From Vibrio atypicus (GTDB lineage: Bacteria; Pseudomonadota; Gammaproteobacteria; Enterobacterales; Vibrionaceae), in contig NZ_BLID01000004.1 in assembly GCF_009811315.1 (NCBI RefSeq), positions 248,001 through 312,000 of the forward strand: a stretch of 64,000 nucleotides of DNA, written 5' to 3'. The notes below the pieces were generated by a model. That model saw nothing but the letters and a program-made list of their open reading frames with translations, searched no databases and was not told the origin of the DNA. Numbering within the stretch: the stretch's first letter is position 1; every line of letters starts with the position of its first letter. The translations under genes and the position numbers were made by a program. Positions 18,639-29,318 of the stretch are shown here, piece after piece.

Positions 18639-18779
18639 ATGGACTTTTGGCTTGATCTCCTATTTGGTAATGCGGTAGGTCTATCTTCAATGATTGTCAT
18701 CTTTGGAGCCTTGGGTCTGATGCTATTCTATGGCGGTTTTATCATCTACAAAGTGATGAACGACAAATCTCCTCACTAG
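18639..18779 (+). CDS. Small single-span membrane protein, DUF3149 type
   Basis: A 46-residue protein beginning MDFWLDLLFGNAVGLSSMI, with one hydrophobic helix (about residues 15-38) and a short charged tail KVMNDKSPH. The start is well supported by GGAGGA 5 bases before the ATG. The pattern (short, aromatic N-terminus, one helix, GGF-IYK end) fits the DUF3149 family of unknown function. A terminator follows. An FNR-like box upstream suggests oxygen-linked control, an inference only. Confidence 0.8.
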   Translation: MDFWLDLLFGNAVGLSSMIVIFGALGLMLFYGGFIIYKVMNDKSPH

Positions 18780-18819
18780 AATCGCTTAGCCCTATTCTCA
18801 GAATAGACATTCGCTATGC

Positions 18820-18854
18820 ACCGAAGTAGATACATTGTCTGCTTCGGTTTTTTA
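18820..18854 (+). terminator. DUF3149 gene terminator
   Basis: ACCGAAG and CTTCGGT stem with an inner AGA/TCT pairing, followed by a T6 run. Confidence 0.75.
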
Positions 18855-18935
18855 TTTCTCGCCTATGAATTAGTGATCATTTCCTTTTTAGATTGGTATA
18901 ATAGCAGTATTGATTTACTACTCTGAGATGTAGCC

Positions 18936-19517
18936 ATGTCTCACGATGATGATTTTGCCCTTTTTCAAGAAATGATGGGCGACGTAAAACCACTTCAACA
19001 AGATACAACCGAGCATAAAAAACAGCATCAAGTCACTGACGCACACCTCGCTAAGCGTGAAGCAGCGATATGGTTGACTGAAGACGATCCTGAATACTTA
19101 TCAATTGATCACGCAACCATGCTCAAACCTGATGACATGATTGAGTTTAAACGTGATGGCGTTCAAGAAGGTGTTTACCGAAAACTAAGGCTCGGGAAAT
19201 ACCCAATTCAAGCGCGATTGGATTTACATCGTCGAACTCTCAAAGAAGCCCGCGACGAAGTTGTGAAGTTTCTTAAGCAATGTATTCAGTGGGATATTCG
19301 CACTGTCGTTATTGTTCACGGTAAAGGCGAAAAATCGAACCCACCTGCAATGATGAAAAGCTTCGTCTATCAGTGGCTACAACAGATACGCGATGTACAG
19401 TGTATCCATAGTGCTCAGCGCTTCCATGGCGGTACTGGTGCTGTCTACGTTATGCTAAGGAAAAGCGCCGAAAAGAAACTCGAAACTCGCGAGCGCCACC
19501 AAAAGCGTATGGGATAA
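18936..19517 (+). CDS. smrA: Smr-domain endonuclease SmrA
   Basis: A 193-residue protein of the SmrA (E. coli YdaL) type. The C-terminal Smr domain (about residues 95-180) shows LDLH near residue 96 and the VIVHGKG motif near residue 130, followed by HGGTGAVYV, the usual Smr nuclease core. The middle segment EFKRDGVQEGVYRKLRLGKYPIQ corresponds to the conserved linker of SmrA rather than SmrB (YfcN). Smr proteins cut nucleic acid; SmrB acts on mRNA at collided ribosomes, and the SmrA role is less clear. Preceded by a terminator and followed by rluF 94 bp on. Confidence 0.85.
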   Translation: MSHDDDFALFQEMMGDVKPLQQDTTEHKKQHQVTDAHLAKREAAIWLTEDDPEYLSIDHATMLKPDDMIEFKRDGVQEGVYRKLRLGKYPIQARLDLHRRTLKEARDEVVKFLKQCIQWDIRTVVIVHGKGEKSNPPAMMKSFVYQWLQQIRDVQCIHSAQRFHGGTGAVYVMLRKSAEKKLETRERHQKRMG

Positions 19518-19611
19518 TTACACCATCAATGCTAAACTCTCTATGGCAGCCTAATGAGGCTGCTTTTTATTTTTTAACGCCGTTGTGAAACGTAACTAAG
19601 GTTCAAACAAC

Positions 19612-20649
19612 ATGTCTCAAGATTCTGCAAAACGTTTAAATAAATACATCAGTGAAACAGGCTTTTGTTCGCGCCGTGAAGCCGACAAGCTCATTGATCA
19701 AGGTCGAGTAACGATTAATGGCAAGATCCCTGAAATGGGTACCAAGGTCCTACCTGGTGATGATGTCTGCATTGATGGTAAGCCTGTCAGTGCCAAAGAG
19801 AAGCCTGTCTATATTGCTCTGAATAAACCAACAGGTATCACTTGTACAACTGAACGTGATATCCCAGGAAACATCGTTGATTTTGTCGGCCTTAAGAAAC
19901 GTATCTTCCCTATTGGTCGATTAGATAAACCTTCCGACGGCCTGATTTTCTTAACCAACGACGGCGATATCGTTAATAAAATCCTACGCGCGGGGAATAA
20001 TCACGAAAAAGAATACGTGGTTCGTGTTGATAAGCCGATTACGGATGACTTCATTAAGAAAATGGGGGCTGGCGTCAGCATTCTCGATACCGTGACTCTG
20101 CCTTGTAAAGTGACGAAGGAGACTAAATTCTCTTTTCGCATCGTATTAACTCAAGGTCTTAACCGCCAAATTCGCCGCATGTGTGAAGCGCTAGGATATG
20201 AAGTGTTTAAGCTTCGTCGTGTTCGCATCATGAACATCTCTCTTGATGGCATTCCAAATGGTCAGTGGCGTTACATGACTGATGCAGAGGTCGCAGAGAT
20301 TCTGGCGATGTGTGAAGGGTCAGTAAATACCGAAGACGCATCAAAGGTCGACGCAAAAGGCCACCGCATTCGCCGCGCGACAGATGCGAAACTGTTTGAT
20401 AGCCGTGAAGAAAACCAAGAGTCGACTGCACGTCGCAATCAAAAGCAGCGCACTTTTAAAGGTCGTAACGCCGATGAGTTTCGTCATGCTCCCAACTCAA
20501 AGAAAGGCCGTGCCGATAGATCTGATGACAAGCGTGGCCGCTCAAGTAATCAAGGCCAAGGTAAGCCAGCTTATAAGGGCAAGTCAGATAAATCAGCACA
20601 CCGCCCAGCGAAACCACGCGTTGGCGGTACGTTGAGTCTGAAGAAATAG
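19612..20649 (+). CDS. rluF: 23S rRNA pseudouridine(2604) synthase RluF
   Basis: A 345-residue RsuA-family pseudouridine synthase that modifies 23S rRNA U2604. An S4 RNA-binding domain lies at about residues 7-60 ([21 protein letters not shown]), followed by the catalytic domain with Asp105 in [18 protein letters not shown] and the RluF-specific [17 protein letters not shown]. coli RluF has 290 residues; here the last ~85 residues are an Arg/Lys/Gly/Ser-rich low-complexity tail, probably a disordered RNA-binding extension. The C-terminal extension is common in vibrios as far as I recall. Confidence 0.93.
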   Translation: MSQDSAKRLNKYISETGFCSRREADKLIDQGRVTINGKIPEMGTKVLPGDDVCIDGKPVSAKEKPVYIALNKPTGITCTTERDIPGNIVDFVGLKKRIFPIGRLDKPSDGLIFLTNDGDIVNKILRAGNNHEKEYVVRVDKPITDDFIKKMGAGVSILDTVTLPCKVTKETKFSFRIVLTQGLNRQIRRMCEALGYEVFKLRRVRIMNISLDGIPNGQWRYMTDAEVAEILAMCEGSVNTEDASKVDAKGHRIRRATDAKLFDSREENQESTARRNQKQRTFKGRNADEFRHAPNSKKGRADRSDDKRGRSSNQGQGKPAYKGKSDKSAHRPAKPRVGGTLSLKK

Positions 20650-20654
20650 TAAAA

Positions 20655-20683
20655 GAAAAGGGAGCCAATCGGCTCCCTTTTTT
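20655..20683. terminator. Bidirectional terminator between rluF and upp
   Basis: AAAAGGGAGCC-AATC-GGCTCCCTTTT, perfect stem with A- and T-runs; convergent genes on both sides. Confidence 0.87.
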
Positions 20684-20703
20684 AATCATTTCGCACTCTC
20701 TAA

Positions 20704-21330
20704 TTATAGAGTACCGAAGATCTTATCACCTGCATCACCAAGACCAGGAACGATGTAGCCCTTGTCATTTAGCTTCTCATCGATAGCAGCTGTAAATAGC
20801 TCGACATCTGGGTGCGCTTTTTCTAGTGCTTCAAGACCTTCTGGAGCAGCAACAAGAACAAGAACTTTAATCGCTTTACAACCTTTCTCTTTTAAAAGAT
20901 CGATAGTTGCGATCATTGACCCCCCCGTTGCAAGCATTGGGTCAACCACTAGAGCGATACGCTCATCCATGTTTGATGCTAGTTTGTTGAAGTATGGTAC
21001 TGGCTCTAGCGTCTCTTCGTCGCGGTAGATACCAACAACACTGATACGTGCACTAGGCATATGCTCTAGAACACCATCCATCATGCCAAGACCAGCACGT
21101 AGAATTGGCACAACTGTTACTTTTTTACCTTTAATTTGATCTACTTCAACAGGACCGTTCCAACCTTCAATGGTTACTTTTTCCGTTTCAAAGTCCGCAG
21201 TCGCTTCGTAAGTTAATAGGCTACCAACTTCAGTTGCTAGCTCACGAAAGCGCTTAGTGCTGATGTCACCTTCTCTCATTAGACCAAGTTTGTGCTTAAC
21301 AAGAGGGTGTTTTACTTCAACAACTTTCAT
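20704..21330 (-). CDS. upp: Uracil phosphoribosyltransferase
   Basis: A 208-residue enzyme that salvages uracil with PRPP to UMP. The PRPP loop is [14 protein letters not shown], and the whole chain lines up with the E. coli protein (208). The start at 21330 ([17 protein letters not shown]) is chosen over an ATG two codons upstream because GGAG sits 6 bases before it, while it would abut the earlier ATG. It is divergent from purM; a PurR box lies in the shared 177-bp interval. Confidence 0.96.
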   Translation of the reverse strand: MKVVEVKHPLVKHKLGLMREGDISTKRFRELATEVGSLLTYEATADFETEKVTIEGWNGPVEVDQIKGKKVTVVPILRAGLGMMDGVLEHMPSARISVVGIYRDEETLEPVPYFNKLASNMDERIALVVDPMLATGGSMIATIDLLKEKGCKAIKVLVLVAAPEGLEALEKAHPDVELFTAAIDEKLNDKGYIVPGLGDAGDKIFGTL

Positions 21331-21425
21331 TTCCATCTCCGGATATCAGGTAATTTTTAAACAAACCTCCAGATTATAAACGATTTCGTTCTCAATTTCT
21401 TGCTATCAATCAAAAGAAAAAACTT

Positions 21426-21441
21426 GCGCAAACGTTTGCTA
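21426..21441. promoter_or_regulatory. PurR box upstream of purM
   Basis: GCGCAAACGTTTGCTA matches the PurR operator (ANGCAANCGNTTNCNT) with a perfect GCAAACGTTTGC core, 67 bp before purM. It implies purine repression of purM-purN, possibly also touching upp. Confidence 0.85.
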
Positions 21442-21507
21442 TCTATGTTTATCCACTGTTAGAATAGCGCCGTTTTCATATCCAACTTAAAAACCGAGGA
21501 CTTCCCT

Positions 21508-22548
21508 GTGAGTGCTGATAACACATCTCTTAGCTATAAAGACGCTGGCGTTGATATTGATGCAGGCAACGCGCTTGTTGACCGTATTAAAGGTGCTGTA
21601 AAACGTACACGTCGCCCAGAAGTAATGGGTGGTATTGGTGGTTTTGGCGCATTATGTGAACTACCAACGAAATATAAGCAACCTGTACTAGTTTCTGGCA
21701 CTGACGGTGTAGGTACAAAACTTCGCCTTGCTTTGGATATGAAAAAGCACGACACCATTGGTGTTGACCTAGTTGCAATGTGTGTGAACGATCTTATCGT
21801 TCAAGGTGCTGAGCCACTATTCTTCCTAGATTACTACGCAACGGGCAAGCTAGATGTAGATACCGCTGCTGATGTGGTTTCTGGCATTGCAGATGGCTGT
21901 GTACAAGCTGGCTGTGCACTTATCGGTGGTGAAACTGCTGAAATGCCGGGCATGTACGAAGGTGAAGATTACGACGTTGCTGGCTTCTGTGTTGGCGTTG
22001 TAGAAAAAGAAGACGTGATCGATGGTACTAAGGTTGCCGCTGGTGATGCTCTAATCGCCGTCGGTTCAAGTGGCCCTCACTCAAACGGTTACTCTCTAAT
22101 TCGCAAGATTCTAGAAGTATCTGGCGCAGACAAAAATGAAGAACTCGCTGGCCGTACTATCGGTGAACACCTACTAGAGCCAACAAAAATTTACATCAAA
22201 TCAGCGCTTAAGATGATTGCAGAGCACGATATCCACGCGATCTCACACATCACTGGCGGTGGTTTCTGGGAAAACATCCCTCGCGTACTTCCACAAGGTA
22301 CTAAAGCCGTTGTCGACGGTAACAGCTGGGAATGGCCAATTATCTTCAAATGGCTACAAGAAAAGGGCAACGTAACGACTCACGAGATGTACCGTACATT
22401 CAACTGTGGTGTTGGCCTTGTGATTGCTCTACCTAAAGATCAAGCAGATGCAGCTGTTTCACTACTAAACGCTGAAGGCGAAAATGCTTGGGTTATCGGT
22501 GAAATTGCGAACGCAGAAGCTGGCGAAGAACAAGTAGAGATCAAATAA
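21508..22548 (+). CDS. purM: Phosphoribosylformylglycinamidine cyclo-ligase (AIR synthetase)
   Basis: A 346-residue ATP-dependent enzyme that closes the imidazole ring (FGAM to AIR), step 5 of purine synthesis. It begins with a GTG codon, preceded by ACCGAGGAC; the N-terminus [23 protein letters not shown] matches PurM proteins, so the GTG is secure. The glycine-rich [10 protein letters not shown] and [10 protein letters not shown] motifs near residues 35-75 and [11 protein letters not shown] near 142 are diagnostic. First gene of the purM-purN operon; purN follows after 2 bases. Controlled by the PurR box at 21426. Confidence 0.97.
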   Translation: MSADNTSLSYKDAGVDIDAGNALVDRIKGAVKRTRRPEVMGGIGGFGALCELPTKYKQPVLVSGTDGVGTKLRLALDMKKHDTIGVDLVAMCVNDLIVQGAEPLFFLDYYATGKLDVDTAADVVSGIADGCVQAGCALIGGETAEMPGMYEGEDYDVAGFCVGVVEKEDVIDGTKVAAGDALIAVGSSGPHSNGYSLIRKILEVSGADKNEELAGRTIGEHLLEPTKIYIKSALKMIAEHDIHAISHITGGGFWENIPRVLPQGTKAVVDGNSWEWPIIFKWLQEKGNVTTHEMYRTFNCGVGLVIALPKDQADAAVSLLNAEGENAWVIGEIANAEAGEEQVEIK

Positions 22549-22550
22549 GC

Positions 22551-23192
22551 ATGAAGAGTATCGTTGTTTTAGTTTCAGGAAATGGCTCGAACCTGCAAGC
22601 GATCATTGACGCATGTAAGACCCAAATTACAGGTGGTCGTGTCACCGCTGTGTTTTCTAACAAAGCCGATGTGTATGCGTTAGAACGAGCAAAGAAAGCC
22701 GATGCAGGCGCTCACTTCCTTGATCCAAAAGCATTCGATACTCGTGATGCCTTTGACCAAGAGCTCATGAAGCAAATCGATGAGTATCGTCCAGACGTGA
22801 TCGTCCTTGCTGGTTACATGCGCATTCTAAGTGGCGAGTTTGTTCGTCACTATATGGGCCGTATGATTAACATCCACCCTTCTCTATTGCCTAAGTACCC
22901 TGGGCTCAATACCTACCAACGCGCAATTCATGCCGGTGATGAAGAGCATGGTACTAGTGTCCATTTCGTCACTGAGCAACTAGATGGTGGCCCAGTAATT
23001 CTGCAGGCTAAAGTGCCAATTTTCGACGAGGATAACGTTGAGACGTTGACAGAGCGTGTTCAAACTCAAGAGCACAAAATCTATCCAATGGTGGTTAAGT
23101 GGTTAGTTGAAGAACGCTTGGTCATGAAAGATGAAAAAGAAGCTTACCTTGATGGTGAACTTCTCGGTATCCACGGCCACGCTGAGCACTAA
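22551..23192 (+). CDS. purN: Phosphoribosylglycinamide formyltransferase
   Basis: A 213-residue folate-dependent GAR transformylase (step 3 of purine synthesis). The N-terminal VVLVSGNGSNLQAIIDAC binds GAR, and the catalytic motif INIHPSLLPKYPG (Asn/His near residues 106-108) with a later HFVTEQLDGGPVI (Asp) is intact. It starts 2 bases after purM and ends at a strong terminator, so the pair is one operon. Confidence 0.97.
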   Translation: MKSIVVLVSGNGSNLQAIIDACKTQITGGRVTAVFSNKADVYALERAKKADAGAHFLDPKAFDTRDAFDQELMKQIDEYRPDVIVLAGYMRILSGEFVRHYMGRMINIHPSLLPKYPGLNTYQRAIHAGDEEHGTSVHFVTEQLDGGPVILQAKVPIFDEDNVETLTERVQTQEHKIYPMVVKWLVEERLVMKDEKEAYLDGELLGIHGHAEH

Positions 23193-23213
23193 TTATAGAT
23201 TTTCAATCCATTT

Positions 23214-23239
23214 GGCGAGCTTAATGCTCGCCTTTTTTT
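23214..23239 (+). terminator. purM-purN terminator
   Basis: GGCGAGC-TTAAT-GCTCGCC stem followed by T7. Confidence 0.88.
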
Positions 23240-23293
23240 CATCTTCTGTTCATCTTGGATAAGCTAATCTGTCAGCAACAGAGGAGAACAAAG

Positions 23294-23947
23294 ATGGATT
23301 TAAAAAGCTTACTTAACCAGGCCCTCAACTCTGATCTTGTCAAACAAGGTCAACAGCAGATCAAACAACAATCAAGTTCAGGTTCCCTAAAATCATTAGG
23401 TGCGGGCGCTGTTGGTGGCGGATTGGTTAGTCTTTTAATGGGCTCAAAAAAGAGCAAAAAGCTCGGTAAAAAGGTGGGTAAAAACGCCCTAAAAGTGGGT
23501 GGAGTCGCCTTACTAGGTGGACTAGCTTATAAAGTCTATAACGACTATCAATCCAAGCAAGCGACATCAGCCTCACAAGATACATTTAACCCTAATGACG
23601 ACATTCATAGCCAACTTATTATTAAAGCCATGATTGCAGCAGCCAAAGCTGATGGTCATGTCGATTCACAAGAAATGGAACGTATTGAGCTCACTCTCAA
23701 ACAGGCCGGTGCGGATTCGCAATTACAGCATTTACTACATGAAGAACTCAACAAGCCTCTCGAGCCAACAGAGGTGGCAGGCTTAGCGCAATCACCACAA
23801 CAAGCTTCAGAGATCTATCTTGCATCGCTCATTGTTGTCGATGAACAGAACTTCATGGAAAAAGCCTACTTACAAGAGTTAGCCAAGCAGCTAAACCTAT
23901 CGCCCGAAGTGACCTATCAGCTTGAGCAACAACTCGTTAGCGAGTGA
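23294..23947 (+). CDS. YebE-like DUF533/TerB-fold inner membrane protein
   Basis: A 217-residue protein: a short polar N-terminus, a Gly-rich hydrophobic pair (about residues 35-50 and 68-82, GAVGGGLVSLLMG and VGGVALLGGLAYKVY) around a Lys-rich KKSKKLGKKVGKN loop, then a helical C-terminal domain with DGHVDSQEME, typical of DUF533/TerB-like folds. The ATG at 23294 has GGAGAAC upstream; an earlier in-frame start at 23255 lacks a site. E. coli YebE is of this family and is linked to envelope stress there; function is otherwise unknown. Confidence 0.82.
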   Translation: MDLKSLLNQALNSDLVKQGQQQIKQQSSSGSLKSLGAGAVGGGLVSLLMGSKKSKKLGKKVGKNALKVGGVALLGGLAYKVYNDYQSKQATSASQDTFNPNDDIHSQLIIKAMIAAAKADGHVDSQEMERIELTLKQAGADSQLQHLLHEELNKPLEPTEVAGLAQSPQQASEIYLASLIVVDEQNFMEKAYLQELAKQLNLSPEVTYQLEQQLVSE

Positions 23948-24066
23948 CATTGTGCATATATCACACAGCCAGTTCTATCTCTTGCGCTAGGACAAACCTA
24001 GCTTTTGAGTTTCTAATGACGAGTGTGTATATTTGAGAGCAGTTATCATTTATCGGAGTTAAGCCC

Positions 24067-24273
24067 ATGCAAGTATATGGCTGTTGTGAACTGATTCGTG
24101 AGCTTTACGCGCAAATCGGTAGTGGCGATCAAGCTTATGTCCCACAAGCAATTTCATGCGCTGTAAGAGCATTGAACGATATTGCTGCTGATGAGTCGCT
24201 ACCAAAAGAAGCTCGTGAAAAAGCAGCTTTTGCAGCTGCAAACCTACTTATCTCGGATTTTGAGGATAAGTAA
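24067..24273 (+). CDS. yaeP: YaeP family protein (UPF0253)
   Basis: A 68-residue acidic helical protein starting [29 protein letters not shown], matching the YaeP/UPF0253 family of unknown function. GGAGTTAAGCCC precedes the ATG. Its stop overlaps the start of the next small gene by one base (TAATG), so the two are translated together. Confidence 0.88.
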   Translation: MQVYGCCELIRELYAQIGSGDQAYVPQAISCAVRALNDIAADESLPKEAREKAAFAAANLLISDFEDK

Positions 24274-24464
24274 TGAATCTTGCCAACTTTGAGTCAATGG
24301 ACCCAATCATGCTGATGAGCATCATCAATATGAAGCTTCGTGATGATTTCGGTGGTGATTTAGACAAGCTGGTTGCTTACTTCGATATCGATAAAGCAGC
24401 GCTAGAAGCAAAACTGGCAACCGCTGGGTTTGACTTCTTACCTGACGCTGGCCAATTCCGTTAA
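24273..24464 (+). CDS. DUF4250 family protein
   Basis: A 63-residue protein ([34 protein letters not shown]) fitting DUF4250, unknown function. It overlaps yaeP by one base (translational coupling) and is followed by a terminator. Linked yaeP-DUF4250 pairs are, as I recall, usual in vibrios. Confidence 0.8.
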   Translation: MNLANFESMDPIMLMSIINMKLRDDFGGDLDKLVAYFDIDKAALEAKLATAGFDFLPDAGQFR

Positions 24465-24500
24465 TTGAGTCTCTCCACGTCAGACACACAAATTAGATAC

Positions 24501-24532
24501 AAAAAAACCGCCTTACATTGGGCGGTTTTTTA
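24501..24532. terminator. Bidirectional terminator after the yaeP operon
   Basis: AAAAAACCGCC/GGCGGTTTTTT, perfect stem with an 8-base loop; convergent genes on both sides. Confidence 0.87.
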
Positions 24533-24551
24533 TCAAATGACGACAGAAGAA

Positions 24552-24881
24552 TTACTCTTCGTCGAAGAAATCGTCTTCTTCACGTGCCGCTTTTTCTGCT
24601 AGGTAACGTGCTTTTTTCTCAGCAGCTTCTTGAGCTAGACGCTCTTCACGTTCTTCACGTACTTTGCGCGCTTCACCTTTGCGCTCGTTGCGTTCCGCTT
24701 GGTTCTTGATGAAACCTGCAAGTTCTTTCTCAGCCCAAGCTTGAGCTTCTGCTTCAGTTTCAAAACCAGTTTCGCGCTTTGATACTGTTGTTTTACGTGA
24801 AGTTACTTGACGAGTGATCTCTGCACACCAGCCGTTACGTTTTTCTGTAGTACGGATAGCGAATTTTGGATTTTTAGACAT
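24552..24881 (-). CDS. DUF3622 family protein
   Basis: A 109-residue protein: an N-terminal beta-rich part (MSKNPKFAIRTTEKRNGWCAEI, with EAEAQAWAEKEL) resembling DUF3622, then a strongly charged Arg/Glu/Ala-rich helical tail (about residues 60-100, a likely single helix or coiled coil) that ends in an acidic cluster EEDDFFDEE. Function unknown. It stands alone between the yaeP terminator and purL. Confidence 0.75.
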   Translation of the reverse strand: MSKNPKFAIRTTEKRNGWCAEITRQVTSRKTTVSKRETGFETEAEAQAWAEKELAGFIKNQAERNERKGEARKVREEREERLAQEAAEKKARYLAEKAAREEDDFFDEE

Positions 24882-25026
24882 TTAATTCATTCCTAAGGGA
24901 TTAATCAGGGATTCGGTCAACTTGATAACTCCATCTAAGCTGAGCTATTTAACACCATCCCTTGGTAAGCGCGGTATTAGAGCATAAAAGTGAGTTCTAT
25001 GCTGCAAGTTTTTTAACTGACCACTC

Positions 25027-25058
25027 AAAAAGAAAACGCTGGTCTCTCAACCAGCGTT
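25027..25058 (-). terminator. purL terminator
   Basis: AACGCTGGT-6 nt-ACCAGCGTT hairpin; on the minus strand it is followed by a TTTTCTTTTT tract. Confidence 0.82.
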
Positions 25059-25100
25059 CTATTATTTTTATTGAGTGAAAACTATTGTTCTCTCAATTAA

Positions 25101-28100
25101 TTAACCCACGTTCTTACGTGCGTTTTGGAACATACGCATCCAAGCACCGTTTTCACCCCAACCTTCAGGAGCCCAAGAGTTAGCAACCGTGCGGAATACA
25201 CGCTCTGGGTGAGGCATCATAATAGTCACTCGGCCATCAGTAGTTGTAAGACCTGTGATTGCGTTTGGTGAACCATTCGGGTTGTTCGGGTATTGCTGCG
25301 TTGGATTGCCGTGATTATCAACGTAACGAACTGCAACTGTGCCTGACGCTTCAATCGCTGCTAGGTGGTCAGCATCACGCACTTCTACACGACCTTCACC
25401 GTGAGATACGGCGATTGGCATACGAGAACCTTCCATACCGTTGAAGAATACAGAATCAGACTTCTGAACTTCGACTAGGCTGAAACGCGCTTCAAAACGC
25501 TCTGATTCGTTACGCACGAAACGTGGCCAGTACTCCGCACCTGGGATTAGGTCACGTAAGTTAGACAACATTTGACAACCGTTACATACACCTAGAGAGA
25601 AAGTATCTTCGCGCTTGAAGAAGCTTTCAAACTGGTTACGCGCATCTTCGTTGAACAAGATAGACTTCGCCCAACCTTCACCTGCGCCTAGCACGTCACC
25701 GTAAGAGAAGCCGCCACATGCTACTAAGCCGTTGTACTCTTCCAGTACCGCTTGACCCGTTAGGATGTCACTCATGTGAATATCAGTTGCTTCAAAGCCT
25801 GCGCGGTCGAATGCTGCTGCCATTTCAACGTGAGAGTTAACGCCCTGCTCACGCAAAATTGCCATCTTCGGCTTAGCACCTTTAGCAATAAACGGAGCTG
25901 CAATATCTTCGTTTACATCGAAGCTTAGTTTCACGTTTAGACCAGGGTCAGAGTTGTCTTTCTTCGCTTCGTGTTCTTGGTTTGCACATGCTGGGTTATC
26001 ACGTAAAGATTGCATCTTGTGTGTGGTTTCAGCCCAGATAGTACGTAGTTCAGTACGGTTGCGCTCTAGAACCACTGTGTCACCAGAAGTGATCACTAGC
26101 TCGTCAGATGCTTCTACTGAGCCAATTACATGTGAACATGCTTCTAGGCCATTCGCAGCAAGCGTTGAAAAAACTGCATCTAAATCATCGTTCTTAACTT
26201 GTAGTACTGCACCTAGCTCTTCGTTGAATAGTGCTGCTAGTGCATCCTCGCCAAGGTCAGCGATATCTGCTTTCACACCACAGTGACCCGCAAACGCCAT
26301 CTCAGCAAGAGTCACAAACAGACCACCATCACCTTTATCGTGGTAAGCCACAATTTGGTCGTTTGCCACTAGAGCCTGAACACCTTCATAGAAACCTTTT
26401 AGCTGTACTGCATTGTCTACGTCTGCTGGCTTATCACCAAGCTGCTTGTATACCTGCGCTAATGCTGTTGCGCCTAGACGGTTTTGACCATTACCTAGGT
26501 CGATAAGAACCAGTGACGTGTCACCTAGTCCTTCCAAGGTCTCAGGAGTACGAAGCTGAGGCGTGATTGTCTTGCGCACATCTTCAACACGAGCAAATGC
26601 AGTGATAACGAGAGATAGCGGAGACGTTACTTCTTTCTGCTCACCATTCTCTTCCCACTTGGTCTTCATCGACATTGAGTCTTTACCCACAGGGATAGTT
26701 AGACCAAGTGCTGGACATAGCTCTTCACCCACAGCTTTAACTGCTTCGTAAAGGCCTGCATCTTCACCTGGGTGACCTGCTGGAGACATCCAGTTTGCCG
26801 ACAGTTTGATGTGTTTGATATCACCGATGTTAGTCGCGGCGATGTTAGTGATTGCTTCACCCACCGCTAGACGAGCTGATGCACCGAAGTCTAGCAGAGC
26901 CACTGGTGTACGCTCACCCATTGACATCGCTTCACCGTGGTACGTGTCGTAGCTTGCTGCGGTTACTGCACAGTTTGCTACTGGAACCTGCCATGGGCCA
27001 ACCATTTGGTCACGCGCAACAAGGCCAGTCACGGTGCGGTCACCGATAGTGATAAGGAATGTCTTCTCTGCAACTGTTGGCAAGCGTAGAACACGCTCTG
27101 CCGCATCGTTTAGCTCAATACCGTCACGGTTAATTGCTGGGTTATTTGCTTTTAGCGTCTTCGCATCACGGTGCATCTTAGGTGTTTTGCCTAGTAGCAC
27201 ATCCATTGGCATATCGATTGGCGTATTGTCGAAGTGTGAATCTTCAAGTTTCAGTTCACGCTCTTCCGTTGCAACACCTACTACAGCGTATGGTGCGCGC
27301 TCACGCTTACAGATCGCATCAAACGCTGCCATGTTCTCTGGCGCAACGGCCATTACGTAACGCTCTTGAGATTCATTACACCAGATTTCTAGTGGGCTCA
27401 TGCCCGGCTCGTCGTTTGGTACATCGCGAAGCTGGAAAATACCGCCACGCTCGCCATCGTCAACAAGCTCTGGAAGTGCGTTAGAGATACCGCCCGCTCC
27501 CACATCGTGAATGAATGCGATTGGGTTTGCATCGCCAAGCTGCCAACAACGGTCAATCACTTCCTGACAACGACGTTCCATCTCTGGGTTTTCACGCTGT
27601 ACAGAAGCAAAGTCTAAATCTTCTGCTGATTGACCAGATGCCATAGAAGATGCCGCGCCGCCACCAAGGCCGATGTTCATTGCAGGGCCACCCAATACGA
27701 TTAGGCTTGCACCGACTGGGATCTCTTTCTTCTGTACGTGCTCGTCACGGATGTTACCCATACCACCAGCAATCATGATTGGTTTGTGGTAACCACGTAC
27801 TTCTTCACCAGCGTGAGAGTTTACTTTCTCTTCGTAAGTACGGAAGTAACCTAATAGGTTTGGACGACCAAATTCATTGTTGAACGCTGCGCCTCCAAGA
27901 GGGCCTTCTAGCATAATGTCTAGTGCTGTTACGATACGGCCTGGCTTACCGAAGTCTGTTTCCCATGGCTGTTCAAAGCCAGGAATACGTAAGTTTGAAG
28001 TAGTGAAACCAACTAGACCCGCTTTTGGCTTACCACCAATACCTGTCGCGCCTTCATCACGGATTTCACCACCAGAACCAGTCGAAGCGCCCGGCCAAGG

Positions 28101-29012
28101 AGAGATAGCCGTTGGGTGGTTGTGCGTTTCCACCTTCATCAGGATGTGCGCTTTCTCGTGACTGTAACCGTATTGACGAGTTTCAGGGTTAGGGAAGAAG
28201 CGCCCTACTTCAGAACCCACCATTACGGCTGCGTTATCTTTGTAAGCAGACAGAACGTTTTCTGGCGTCGTTTCGAAAGTGTTCTTGATCATCTTGAACA
28301 GAGACTTCTCTTGCTTCACGCCATCGATAGTCCAATCCGCATTAAAGATCTTGTGACGACAGTGCTCAGAGTTCGCTTGTGCAAACATCATTAGCTCAAT
28401 GTCAGTTGGGTTACGACCTAGCTTATTTACGAATGCATCGTAAAGGTATTCGATTTCATCGTCTGCAAGTGCAAGACCTAGGGTAACGTTTGCGTTTTCA
28501 AGCGCAGCACGACCACCGTTTAGTAGGTCAACATCCGCTACTGGTGCTGGCTCTGCTACTTGGAAAAGTGCGGTTGCTGATTCGAAGTCAGAGAAAACCA
28601 CTTCCATCATACGATCATGCAAGATTGCTTTTAGCTCAACCAACTGAAGTTCAGAAAGCTCTGCAGAAGTTTCAATGTAATAAGCAGTACCACGCTCTAG
28701 ACGAACGACTTTGTCTAGACCACAGTTGTGTGCGATATCAGTTGATTTAGAAGACCACGGAGAAATGGTACCCGGACGAGGTGTCGCTAGAAGAAGTAAA
28801 CCCGCAGGCTCATGCTCTTCAATCGTTGGACCGTAAGTCAAAAGTTTTTCTAGCTTCTCAACTTCAGACGCATCTAGGTCTGCCGTAAGATCAGCAAAGT
28901 GGGCAAATTCAGCGTAAATACCTGTTACAGGTAAGCTTAATTCACGGCAAAGCTCTAATAGCTTGTTAACACGAAACTCAGATAGAGCTGGGGAGCCACG
29001 CAAAATTCTCAT
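25101..29012 (-). CDS. purL: Phosphoribosylformylglycinamidine synthase (FGAM synthetase)
   Basis: A 1303-residue single-chain PurL that makes FGAM from FGAR, glutamine and ATP; E. coli 1295. Order: N-terminal PurS-like domain, two PurM-like ATPase halves ([28 protein letters not shown] near residue 290-320), and a C-terminal class I glutaminase with the nucleophile Cys in GVCNGCQML near residue 1140. The ATG at 29012 gives the standard start [19 protein letters not shown]; a TTG seven codons upstream is in frame but lacks support. A PurR box lies 166 bp upstream. Confidence 0.97.
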   Translation of the reverse strand: MRILRGSPALSEFRVNKLLELCRELSLPVTGIYAEFAHFADLTADLDASEVEKLEKLLTYGPTIEEHEPAGLLLLATPRPGTISPWSSKSTDIAHNCGLDKVVRLERGTAYYIETSAELSELQLVELKAILHDRMMEVVFSDFESATALFQVAEPAPVADVDLLNGGRAALENANVTLGLALADDEIEYLYDAFVNKLGRNPTDIELMMFAQANSEHCRHKIFNADWTIDGVKQEKSLFKMIKNTFETTPENVLSAYKDNAAVMVGSEVGRFFPNPETRQYGYSHEKAHILMKVETHNHPTAISPWPGASTGSGGEIRDEGATGIGGKPKAGLVGFTTSNLRIPGFEQPWETDFGKPGRIVTALDIMLEGPLGGAAFNNEFGRPNLLGYFRTYEEKVNSHAGEEVRGYHKPIMIAGGMGNIRDEHVQKKEIPVGASLIVLGGPAMNIGLGGGAASSMASGQSAEDLDFASVQRENPEMERRCQEVIDRCWQLGDANPIAFIHDVGAGGISNALPELVDDGERGGIFQLRDVPNDEPGMSPLEIWCNESQERYVMAVAPENMAAFDAICKRERAPYAVVGVATEERELKLEDSHFDNTPIDMPMDVLLGKTPKMHRDAKTLKANNPAINRDGIELNDAAERVLRLPTVAEKTFLITIGDRTVTGLVARDQMVGPWQVPVANCAVTAASYDTYHGEAMSMGERTPVALLDFGASARLAVGEAITNIAATNIGDIKHIKLSANWMSPAGHPGEDAGLYEAVKAVGEELCPALGLTIPVGKDSMSMKTKWEENGEQKEVTSPLSLVITAFARVEDVRKTITPQLRTPETLEGLGDTSLVLIDLGNGQNRLGATALAQVYKQLGDKPADVDNAVQLKGFYEGVQALVANDQIVAYHDKGDGGLFVTLAEMAFAGHCGVKADIADLGEDALAALFNEELGAVLQVKNDDLDAVFSTLAANGLEACSHVIGSVEASDELVITSGDTVVLERNRTELRTIWAETTHKMQSLRDNPACANQEHEAKKDNSDPGLNVKLSFDVNEDIAAPFIAKGAKPKMAILREQGVNSHVEMAAAFDRAGFEATDIHMSDILTGQAVLEEYNGLVACGGFSYGDVLGAGEGWAKSILFNEDARNQFESFFKREDTFSLGVCNGCQMLSNLRDLIPGAEYWPRFVRNESERFEARFSLVEVQKSDSVFFNGMEGSRMPIAVSHGEGRVEVRDADHLAAIEASGTVAVRYVDNHGNPTQQYPNNPNGSPNAITGLTTTDGRVTIMMPHPERVFRTVANSWAPEGWGENGAWMRMFQNARKNVG

Positions 29013-29177
29013 GTGCTTAGGTCTCTTATGCAATTGATTAAGGTGATATTGGAATAAATTCAGTGGGTTACTGTATTTTCTTCGAAGCTATTCCCGAAGG
29101 TTTTTCAAACCTATGCCGATTCCACCTCTTTGTTGCGAGCGCATTATAAAGCAATTACTTTTGTGATGTAACACCAA

Positions 29178-29193
29178 AAGCAACCGTTTGCGT
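29178..29193. promoter_or_regulatory. PurR box upstream of purL
   Basis: AAGCAACCGTTTGCGT matches the PurR operator consensus, in the 306-bp divergent interval between purL and mltF. No other clear element seen there. Confidence 0.85.
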
Positions 29194-29318
29194 CATTTTT
29201 TTTGTCAATTTTGAAATACAGCAAAATGTTGAAGTCCACTCGATTGCTATCTCATTGTCTTGCCTTGTGATGCCACTTTGATATAAATGCCTTACTGGAT
29301 GTATGAGATTATCATTGA

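Noticed and set aside
18538..18678. Small ORF of 46 residues behind AAGAGGAACAA in another frame over the DUF3149 gene.
   Set aside because: It covers the FNR-like box and runs through the DUF3149 start in a second frame with an implausible, cysteine- and tryptophan-rich product; the DUF3149 frame is far better supported.
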